This document shows positions 1-5,444 of a DNA stretch of 6,119 nucleotides, piece by piece. The number at the start of each line of letters is the position of its first letter. The first letter of the stretch is position 1. Under the pieces are notes generated by a model. That model did no database searches. It saw nothing but the letters and a program-made list of their open reading frames with translations, and had not been told where the DNA came from. A program made the translations under genes and the position numbers. The DNA is from an uncultured Clostridia bacterium (GTDB lineage Bacteria; Bacillota; Clostridia; Oscillospirales; Ruminococcaceae): contig CAMWRN010000156.1 in NCBI GenBank assembly GCA_947176675.1, positions 1 to 6,119 of the forward strand, in the 5' to 3' direction.

Positions 1-1043
1 GTTTAAAGTCTGAAATTGACGATATAAAATTATCTCAAAATTCTATATCAAACCTTGCAGTGCAAATTGCTCACCCCAATAATTTTCTGATTTACGATGA
101 CATTGGGAATCCCTCGGTCATGGTTGCAATTCCAAAATTTTATTTGGACGAAGTTATAGATGGCGCAAGTCACACTGTTCATCCTGCATTTATTATTAAC
201 GGAATTGAGCAAGACCTTATCTATATATCAAAATATCAGAACATTGTTGAAAACGAACGAGCATACAGTCTGCCTATGAAAAACCCAAAGACAAATGTTA
301 CGCTTGACCAAGCGTGGAATTACTGCAAAAACAAAGGCGCTGGCTGGCATTTAATGACTAATGCCGAATGGGCGGCTATTGCGCTTTGGTGCAAGAAAAA
401 CGGTACTCAGCCTAAAGGAAATAATAACTACGGAAAGGATATTTCCGAAGGTAATATGCCGCAAAAAGCAATTTCCGCAACATACGGCAATGATAAAAAA
501 ATCTATACAACTTTGACCGGCAGCGGCTCTGCATCGTGGTATCATGATGGAACCGAAGCGGGGATTGCTGACCTAAACGGCAACATTTGGGAGCTTTTGA
601 ACGGAGCAAAGATTGTTGACGGCGAGATCAGGATATTTGCAAATAATGACGCCGCTGATTGGAATAATTCAGAATGGAAAGCTATTTTGCCCAATGGTAA
701 TCTTGTTGATCCGGGAACTGAAAATACATTGAAATATACCGTAAATACGTCAGGAAGATTTACATCGGTTTCAACCGAACCTGAAGCGTATACAAATGGA
801 ATTGAATTAATGGAATCGCTTGCTTTAATTGCAAATAAAAATTCCGAAGCAGACGATTACAGCGGCAATATAGGCTCGCTCAATCTTTCAGACGAAAGAA
901 TACTGCGTCAAGGCGGAAGCTATGCAAACGGTAAAAATGCAGGCTTGTTTGTACTTGGACTCTCGGATGCACCAACATATACCAGTTCAAATGTAGGTTT
1001 CCGTTCAGCTTATTACAATCCGTCCGAAAAAACAACAGCATAA
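1..1043 (+). CDS. Partial (5' end missing) phage-tail-fibre-like protein with FGE/SUMF1 C-type-lectin fold, possible DGR variable protein
   Basis: The reading frame is open to the left edge (codons in phase from position 3). The GTG at 60 has no ribosome-binding site before it, so it is read here as an internal Val and the gene as truncated at its 5' end. The 19 visible codons before it encode a heptad-like stretch (LKSEIDDIKLSQNSISNLA) suggesting a coiled-coil stalk. Numbering residues from position 60, the body carries degenerate FGE/SUMF1 hallmarks: GWHLMTNAEW (95-104, like the family's LPTEAEW), GIADLNGNIWEL (168-179, like GNVWEW), and RQGGSYANG...NVGFR (283-315, like RGGSW...GFR). Such proteins in Clostridia are usually prophage receptor-binding or tail-fibre proteins, or DGR targets, in which this fold displays a variable ligand-binding surface rather than acting as an enzyme. 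Those family statements are from general knowledge. It ends with TAA TAA and a hairpin, and it converges on an unrelated glycan operon. A surface adhesin is the alternative. Fold assignment is fairly sure; role is less so. Confidence 0.72.
   Translation, partial: LKSEIDDIKLSQNSISNLAVQIAHPNNFLIYDDIGNPSVMVAIPKFYLDEVIDGASHTVHPAFIINGIEQDLIYISKYQNIVENERAYSLPMKNPKTNVTLDQAWNYCKNKGAGWHLMTNAEWAAIALWCKKNGTQPKGNNNYGKDISEGNMPQKAISATYGNDKKIYTTLTGSGSASWYHDGTEAGIADLNGNIWELLNGAKIVDGEIRIFANNDAADWNNSEWKAILPNGNLVDPGTENTLKYTVNTSGRFTSVSTEPEAYTNGIELMESLALIANKNSEADDYSGNIGSLNLSDERILRQGGSYANGKNAGLFVLGLSDAPTYTSSNVGFRSAYYNPSEKTTA
906..1022 (+). other. Candidate variable-region-like C-terminal segment of the lectin-fold protein
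   Basis: This stretch encodes residues 283-321 of the upstream protein (numbered from 60), beginning RQGGSYANGKNAG and ending NVGFRSAYYNP. In DGR target proteins with an FGE/C-type-lectin fold, the variable region sits in exactly this place, starting near the RGGSW-like motif and ending just after the GFR motif, with surface-exposed Asn, Ser, Tyr and Asp positions. Here several such residues (Y288, N290, N293, D303, Y307, S309, S310, N311) fall in that pattern. No second, adenine-rich copy (template repeat) was seen in the window, and there is no reverse transcriptase, so variation by a DGR is only a hypothesis. Some codons, such as GCA for Ala289, could not arise from an AAC template codon by adenine mutation alone. 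Confidence 0.35.
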
Positions 1044-1056
1044 TAAATTTTTAATT

Positions 1057-1089
1057 ATAAGCGCTAAAGATAATTTCTTCAGCGCTTAT
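1057..1089. terminator. Hairpin between convergent genes, probable bidirectional terminator
   Basis: A perfect 9-bp inverted repeat, ATAAGCGCT (1057-1065) and AGCGCTTAT (1081-1089), can be extended after one mismatch by a 4-bp inner stem (1067-1070 with 1076-1079) closing a 5-nt loop. It lies 13 nt after the double stop of the + strand gene and is followed on that strand by a T-rich run (TTATT). On the - strand the tract after the hairpin is A/T-rich without a strong T run. The position between two converging units supports termination for both, more convincingly for the + strand gene. Confidence 0.65.
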
Positions 1090-1184
1090 TTATTAAAAAT
1101 CCACCAACACTCAACATGGAATTCTTTATTTTGAATATCATTAATTTCAGGATCAAACAGAACAGTTTCAATAATTTCACTCAT
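1086..1184 (-). CDS. Possible 32-residue small ORF overlapping the end of gmhA
   Basis: An ATG at 1184-1182 opens a frame shifted relative to gmhA and overlaps its last codons and stop by 8 nt (ATGAGTGA arrangement). It encodes MSEIIETVLFDPEIND followed by 16 more residues ending in CWWIFNK, and stops with TAA at 1088-1086, inside the right arm of the terminator hairpin. It therefore fills the whole space between gmhA and the terminator. Against it, the nearest GGAG (1201-1198) is 13 nt from the start, which is too far to be a good ribosome-binding site, although coupling to gmhA termination could replace it. I do not recognise the peptide and see no signal peptide or membrane segment. It may be a chance ORF or the remnant of a longer gene. 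Confidence 0.22.
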   Translation of the reverse strand: MSEIIETVLFDPEINDIQNKEFHVECWWIFNK

Positions 1185-1824
1185 CAAAAAAACGATGCTC
1201 CAGCATAAGACAAAGGCAGTGGTACACAGGCAGATGCAGTTCCTGTATCCGATATGTTTCGGTATCGGGAACACTGATACATACGTCGCTAAGTTCTTTA
1301 AGCCTGCTGTGTTTCTGACCTGTAAGTCCTATTACTTTCATTCCCTTTGCCTTTGCGGTTACTGACGCATAAAGAATATTTTTACTGTTTCCGCTGGTGG
1401 AAATACCGAAAAAAACATCATTTTCCGTTCCATAACCGTTTACCTGCTGAGAAAAACAAAGAAGCGGTTCACAATCGTTCATATAAGCCGTTGAAAGAGC
1501 GGGATGCCCGTCAAGTGCAATAGCAGGCAGGGTTCCTTGCAAATTTTTCGCTAAAACCTCACCCATTTCAAGGTCTGCCTCAATCAGTTTCTCGCTATAT
1601 TCAGGTGAAACATCCCTAGGAAGCTTAAATCCTTTCATAAGTTCTCCGACAATATGCTCTGCATCTGCCGCGCTTCCTCCGTTTCCTGCCGCCAAAAGCT
1701 TTCCTCCGTTTAAATAACATTCTTCAAGCACCCGATATGCAGCCTCAATATCGTCACGGCATACTAAAAGAGAAGGATATCTGTCAATTAAAATATTTAA
1801 TTCTTTTTCTATTGATCCATTCAT
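1177..1824 (-). CDS. gmhA: SIS-domain phosphoheptose (sedoheptulose-7-phosphate) isomerase, GmhA type
   Basis: Predicted cytoplasmic enzyme of 215 residues that isomerises D-sedoheptulose-7-phosphate to D-glycero-D-manno-heptose-7-phosphate, the entry step to nucleotide-activated heptoses. The SIS fold is clear: GNGGSAADAEH (47-57) and the sugar-phosphate loop STSGNSKN (142-149). The residues that bind metal or catalyse in E. coli GmhA have counterparts: H57 and E61 in AEHIVGEL, and Q194 and H202 in RIQELHLPVYH, with the same 8-residue spacing as Q172/H180. The protein is longer than the ~192-residue E. coli enzyme, mainly through an insertion of about 26 residues around 64-101. The start is ATG at 1824, with GGGAG (1832-1836) 7 nt upstream. 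It begins 2 nt after the stop of the nucleotidylyltransferase/phosphatase gene, so the two are almost certainly co-transcribed, and the partner enzyme acts later in the same pathway. It appears to be the last large gene of the operon. A SIS isomerase acting on another sugar phosphate is the less likely alternative. Confidence 0.9.
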   Translation of the reverse strand: MNGSIEKELNILIDRYPSLLVCRDDIEAAYRVLEECYLNGGKLLAAGNGGSAADAEHIVGELMKGFKLPRDVSPEYSEKLIEADLEMGEVLAKNLQGTLPAIALDGHPALSTAYMNDCEPLLCFSQQVNGYGTENDVFFGISTSGNSKNILYASVTAKAKGMKVIGLTGQKHSRLKELSDVCISVPDTETYRIQELHLPVYHCLCLMLEHRFFDE

Positions 1825-1826
1825 GA

Positions 1827-3095
1827 TTATACTCCCAAAATTTTATTGACCGCATCTGCTAAAGTAATTTTTTCGTTCAGCTGTATAGTTTGGCAGCCAG
1901 CAGCTATTCCTGCCTTTATATCGTTGTCACTGTCTCCGATGATCCAGGAATTGGACAAATCAATATTAAAATCCTTTGCCGCAGCAAGCAGCATTCCGGG
2001 CTGAGGTTTCCGACAGTCACAGCGTATCTTCAATTCTGAAACTTCACCAGGAAATCCACGGTCAGGGTGGTGAGGACAAAAATATATAGCATCGACATAT
2101 GCCCCCTTTTCTCCAAGCAGGGTTTCCATTTTACAGTGAATTTCATGAAGTTCCGAAAGCGTTACCTCACCGCGGGCAATTACGGGCTGATTTGTTACAA
2201 CAATGACAAGATAACCTGATTGGTTGATATGGTGAATTGCCGCTGCCGCATCAGACATAAGTTCAAATTCGTCTATATGTCTCAAAAATCCCACATAACA
2301 ATTTATTGTTCCATCTCTGTCCAAAAAAACAGCGCGCTGTGGGTTTTTAAGATTTTTTGCATGAATTTTACCTGAAAGAAGATCATCACAAACAATCTTA
2401 TACCTATCGGGAGTCCCCATATCCTTAACATATTCGGGACTGTTGTAACAAAACATCTTGCCCGTACCTGCCAAAGGCTTCAGAAGCTGACGATCCAAAT
2501 CAACCTTAGAGCTTTCCGGAATTGTATTCAGAATTTCGGGAGAAACAACGTGCAGTCCCGCATTAGTGCAGTTATGATAATACCGCGGACGCTTGTCTTC
2601 TTTCGACAACCATTTTGTAACCGCACCATTTTCATCGGTTATCAGTAAACCGCTGTCATATGGATGATCGTTAGGGTGAGAAAACAATGTAACAAGTCCG
2701 CCATGTTGTCTGTGGAACTCAATAAAGCGATTAAAATCAATATCAAAAACCACATCTGCATTAATCAACAGAAAATCCTCCGTCAGCTTTTCTTTAAGCT
2801 TAAAGAGTGCTCCTGCGTTCCCGAGCGGCTCAGTTTCAATATAGTAATCAATATATACCCCGAACGGCTTTCCCGTAGCAGGAGAAATCCCACTGCCGTC
2901 ACCGAAATAGTCGATAATACACTGTCCGAGATGACCAACCGTAAAAATAAAATCTGTAAATCCCTGCTCTCTTAAACAGTCAACTTCATGCTCCAACACC
3001 GGCTTTCCTTGGATAGGAAGCATAGGCTTAGGAATGTCTGAAACGACCGATGATATGCGTGTTCCTTTCCCGCCTGCCATGAAAACAACTTTCAC
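1827..3095 (-). CDS. Bifunctional sugar-1-phosphate nucleotidylyltransferase / heptose-1,7-bisphosphate 7-phosphatase (HddC-GmhB fusion)
   Basis: This gene encodes a two-domain cytoplasmic protein of 422 residues. Residues 1 to ~235 are a nucleotidylyltransferase: the NTP loop MAGGKGTR (6-13), the KP pair (23-24), LGNAGAL (91-97), metal-binding NAD (112-114) and DMGTPDRY (225-232). Residues ~254-422 are a HAD-IIIA phosphatase of GmhB type: DRDGT (259-263) with nucleophile D259 and acid/base D261, TNQ (301-303), the zinc-type CPHH (340-343) and CDCRKP (359-364) motifs, and GDSDND (387-392). All key residues look intact in both halves. In the heptose pathway GmhB removes the 7-phosphate from heptose-1,7-bisphosphate and HddC activates the resulting heptose-1-phosphate, so the fusion joins consecutive steps. 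GDP is the expected nucleotide for the HddC route but cannot be read from sequence alone. GTG at 3095 is preferred over the in-frame GTG at 3104 (425 residues) because GGGTGA lies 5 nt before it and MKVVFMAGGKGTR is the usual N-terminus of the family. gmhA follows after 2 nt. Confidence 0.88.
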   Translation of the reverse strand: MKVVFMAGGKGTRISSVVSDIPKPMLPIQGKPVLEHEVDCLREQGFTDFIFTVGHLGQCIIDYFGDGSGISPATGKPFGVYIDYYIETEPLGNAGALFKLKEKLTEDFLLINADVVFDIDFNRFIEFHRQHGGLVTLFSHPNDHPYDSGLLITDENGAVTKWLSKEDKRPRYYHNCTNAGLHVVSPEILNTIPESSKVDLDRQLLKPLAGTGKMFCYNSPEYVKDMGTPDRYKIVCDDLLSGKIHAKNLKNPQRAVFLDRDGTINCYVGFLRHIDEFELMSDAAAAIHHINQSGYLVIVVTNQPVIARGEVTLSELHEIHCKMETLLGEKGAYVDAIYFCPHHPDRGFPGEVSELKIRCDCRKPQPGMLLAAAKDFNIDLSNSWIIGDSDNDIKAGIAAGCQTIQLNEKITLADAVNKILGV

Positions 3096-3100
3096 TTTAT

Positions 3101-3106
3101 TCACCC
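3101..3106 (-). promoter_or_regulatory. Ribosome-binding site deciding the start of the nucleotidylyltransferase/phosphatase gene
   Basis: On the - strand the sequence reads GGGTGA, then ATAAA, then GTG at 3095. The GGTGA core at 5-nt spacing fits the end of the 16S anti-Shine-Dalgarno pairing. The alternative GTG at 3104 lies inside this motif and has only a weak purine stretch upstream, so the 3095 start is favoured. Confidence 0.55.
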
Positions 3107-3147
3107 ATTTCTAAAATATCAGTAAAACCGCATATAACTGCGTATTA

Positions 3148-4449
3148 TTAGATTTCTTTCATAGCTTTAAACAAATACCGAAAATCAAAAGCTTTTAAAA
3201 CAAAAAAAGCATTTTCCCGTGTTTCCTTGATACAATACGGAACCAGAACATTAGTAACGATCTGCGTAATCAGAGATGCTGCCGCCGCACCGCTAATCCC
3301 CCAAGCAGGAATTAACAAAAGGTTTAAAACAATATTTGCAGCAGCACCAGCTGTCGCATAATACTTTTCGTATTTTTGTTTTCCCTCACACACCGACCAT
3401 ATGTTGCGTGCAACTCCCAAATAAGAAAAACAAGTATACCATGTAATGATACGTAATGGAGCCGCTGAACCGGCAAATTTGTTTCCGTAAAGAATATTTA
3501 TTATTACGGGCGCAAATAAACTGAATACAACAGAAACCGTTATGCTAAGCCATATAATCAAAGAATAAAGTTGAATTATACGTTCATTGTAAAGTTTTTT
3601 ATCAGATTGGTGTGCACGCACAATAGAAGGTCGTGCAGAGTCCACAAATGCCTGAAGCACAAAAACCCACAAATTACAAACATTTACCGCAGTAGAATAT
3701 AGTCCGACAGAAGTCTCGTCCATCATTTTGCCAATCATAATTTTATCTGTCTGTGCATAAATCGTAACCAGCATTGCCGAAAAAATAAAATGATAACTTT
3801 GCGACAGCAGATATTTAGCTGTTTTCAAAGAAACACGAAGCGTACTTTCTTTTTTATATGCAATTAAATACATCACAGCGACCATTGCAGCATCCAGTAC
3901 AAAAGCAACAGCAAAATAGAAAACGTTTGCCTTAAATATAAGCAAAAATATTCTGTAAAGAGATGTAACTAAATATGCTGCAGTAGCAATTATTGCCGAA
4001 ATTTTGGAACGCATTCTTGCCTGATACCAAGAACCGAAAATATCAAAGCTCTTGAATATCAAAACAAATGAATATACAAACGACAAATGCATTACTAAAC
4101 TATCAGAGGGATGAATCAAATGCATTATTGCCGCCAAAATAAATATCATCGCCAATGCCGTGCAAAGACGAGCCATGATCGTGCTTCCGAGAAGCTCACC
4201 TTCTTTGTCTGGTTTATCTACCAATTCTTTTACCATTACATTTGCAATGCCGAGATTACAAAACGGCATAATAAACGCTGTATATGTCATGGCAAGATTA
4301 AGCGTACCATAATTTGAAGGTCCTAGATATCGTACTGTTATTATCCCGACAAAAAAACTTATGACAAGCTGCGCAACGCGTTCTCCTATCAACCATCCGC
4401 TGTTTTGGATAGTCTTATTCCGAAGCACACGCTGAAAAAATTTTCTCAT
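3148..4449 (-). CDS. Polysaccharide/lipid-linked oligosaccharide flippase, Wzx/MATE-like (polysaccharide biosynthesis protein)
   Basis: This encodes an integral membrane protein of 433 residues, a normal size for the family, with about 12-14 hydrophobic segments. Examples lie near 17-38, 50-70, 95-113, 120-137, 150-172, 176-197, 218-235, 293-318, 365-381 and 385-405. The N-terminus NSGWLIGERVAQ, followed by GIITVRYLGPSNYGTLNLA (35-53), and the central YAQTDKIMIGKM (231-242) are typical of RfbX/Wzx-type members of the MOP/MATE superfamily. Its expected role is to flip undecaprenyl-linked glycan units across the cytoplasmic membrane. The start is ATG at 4449, not the longer in-frame ATG at 4521: the shorter form overlaps the upstream glycosyltransferase stop by 4 nt (ATGA), has AAAGGG 11 nt upstream, and starts with a family-like N-terminus, whereas the 24 extra residues look like a shadow of the other gene. 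The glycosyltransferases upstream and sugar-nucleotide genes downstream support the assignment. The exact cargo cannot be deduced. Confidence 0.9.
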   Translation of the reverse strand: MRKFFQRVLRNKTIQNSGWLIGERVAQLVISFFVGIITVRYLGPSNYGTLNLAMTYTAFIMPFCNLGIANVMVKELVDKPDKEGELLGSTIMARLCTALAMIFILAAIMHLIHPSDSLVMHLSFVYSFVLIFKSFDIFGSWYQARMRSKISAIIATAAYLVTSLYRIFLLIFKANVFYFAVAFVLDAAMVAVMYLIAYKKESTLRVSLKTAKYLLSQSYHFIFSAMLVTIYAQTDKIMIGKMMDETSVGLYSTAVNVCNLWVFVLQAFVDSARPSIVRAHQSDKKLYNERIIQLYSLIIWLSITVSVVFSLFAPVIINILYGNKFAGSAAPLRIITWYTCFSYLGVARNIWSVCEGKQKYEKYYATAGAAANIVLNLLLIPAWGISGAAAASLITQIVTNVLVPYCIKETRENAFFVLKAFDFRYLFKAMKEI

Positions 4450-5438
4450 TTGCGATTTTTCCCTTTCATAGCTTTTATGGCAAGATATGTCTGACGCGGA
4501 AAAACAGTTATTCCAAGCCAAAAAATTCTGTGTTTAAATAAAATATCTATCTCGGAAATTTTATTTATAACATCTGAAACTTTTTTTCTTACAAATTTTA
4601 TTTCTGAAAGATCGTATTCTTCTCTTAAAAACATATAATAAATATGCTGTATATAAACCCTTACGTAGTACCCTGCAATCCGTTTGAAGAAAAGGCGTTC
4701 CTTGTATTGTTCTGCATAACTAAAGATAATATCAGCCGAATAACAAGATTTTTTTGAATTTTGATAAGAAGTGTACATTGAAAATGTTGCTGATGTTTTT
4801 CTGATTCGATATGTATATAAAGGAAGCGTGTCACGCACTATAACATCACAATACGAAAGGTATCTATAACAAAATTCATTATCCTCGTTATAACGCATAT
4901 CAGTGCGAAATCTCAGACGCCATTCTTCAATAATATCCCGCATATAAAGCTTATTTACAGGCATCCCTACCCATGGATCGACATTTGAAAATGTTTCATC
5001 TAATGCCTCCAGTCCGCTTAAAGTGCGTCTTTTGACGGCGGGGCTTACAATTACACTTCGGCCGTCCTCCTCATATAACCGCATATGCCCTATAGCTGAA
5101 CATTGCGCATTGCATTCCTCCATATTTTTAACCAAAACCTCATAAAACTTTGAGTCGATAAAATCATCAGGATCAATAAAGGAAATATATTGTCCTGACG
5201 CATAGTCGAGTCCGGCATTCCTTGCCGCCGAAACACCTGCATTTTTTTGATGAAACACCGTGATGCGCGTATCTTTTTCCTTTAATTCATCACAAATTAC
5301 ATCAGAACCGTCTACAGAACCATCATCGATCAATAAAATTTCCAAACAAGTATAGGTTTGATCCAAAATACTCCGGACACATTGTTCAAGGTAAGGTGCA
5401 ACATTATAAACGGGAAGGATCACACTAATCAATTTCAT
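4446..5438 (-). CDS. Family 2 (GT-A) glycosyltransferase
   Basis: This 330-residue enzyme would transfer a sugar from a nucleotide-sugar donor to a growing lipid-linked glycan on the cytoplasmic face of the membrane. The N-terminal GT-A domain is intact: VILPVYN (6-12), LLIDDGSVDGS (35-45), NAGVSAARNAG (66-76), and the metal-binding DXD motif within FIDPDD (87-92). EDNEF (185-189) is placed like the acidic catalytic-base motif of this family. The C-terminal third is rich in aromatic and basic residues (for example YYVRVYIQHIYYMF, 257-270) and may associate with the membrane or acceptor, but it holds no clear long transmembrane helix. The start is ATG at 5438 with GGAG (5448-5451) 9 nt upstream. 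The gene follows the previous glycosyltransferase by 6 nt and overlaps the flippase start by 4 nt. Donor and acceptor cannot be predicted. Heptose transfer is possible given the downstream genes, but it is a guess. Confidence 0.92.
   Translation of the reverse strand: MKLISVILPVYNVAPYLEQCVRSILDQTYTCLEILLIDDGSVDGSDVICDELKEKDTRITVFHQKNAGVSAARNAGLDYASGQYISFIDPDDFIDSKFYEVLVKNMEECNAQCSAIGHMRLYEEDGRSVIVSPAVKRRTLSGLEALDETFSNVDPWVGMPVNKLYMRDIIEEWRLRFRTDMRYNEDNEFCYRYLSYCDVIVRDTLPLYTYRIRKTSATFSMYTSYQNSKKSCYSADIIFSYAEQYKERLFFKRIAGYYVRVYIQHIYYMFLREEYDLSEIKFVRKKVSDVINKISEIDILFKHRIFWLGITVFPRQTYLAIKAMKGKNRK
4461..4466 (-). promoter_or_regulatory. Ribosome-binding site for the flippase, supporting the 4449 start
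   Basis: AAAGGG lies 11 nt before the ATG at 4449, within the end of the preceding glycosyltransferase gene. The spacing is slightly long, but together with the ATGA stop/start overlap at 4446-4449 it points to translational coupling and argues against the ATG at 4521. Confidence 0.4.
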
Positions 5439-5444
5439 TTAATA

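Noticed and set aside
60..62. GTG at 60 as the true start of the lectin-fold protein
   Set aside because: The frame is open upstream to the window edge, the upstream residues look coiled-coil-like rather than random, and there is no Shine-Dalgarno sequence before the GTG.
351..609. Two overlapping - strand ORFs of 64 and 65 codons inside the lectin-fold gene
   Set aside because: Both are shadows of the + strand coding region, Cys/Arg/Phe-rich without domain character, and lack ribosome-binding sites.
2664..2975. 103-codon + strand ORF opposite the nucleotidylyltransferase
   Set aside because: It is antisense to a gene with intact motifs, its translation has no recognisable domain, and it has no independent operon context.
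3105..3147. Possible small hairpin (CGCA/TGCG) followed by TTTT on the - strand as a terminator or internal promoter in the gap between the flippase and the fusion gene
   Set aside because: The stem is only 4 bp with a 6-nt loop and a short T run, and no convincing -35/-10 pair is seen. The gap is short enough for simple read-through.
4111..4317. 68-codon + strand ORF inside the flippase gene
   Set aside because: It is antisense to transmembrane-segment codons, which commonly leave long open complementary frames; the peptide is His/Lys/Cys-rich and unrecognised.
4447..4521. 24-residue N-terminal extension of the flippase from the ATG at 4521
   Set aside because: It lies entirely within the glycosyltransferase coding region in another frame, has no flippase-like character, and the ATG at 4449 makes a classic ATGA overlap.
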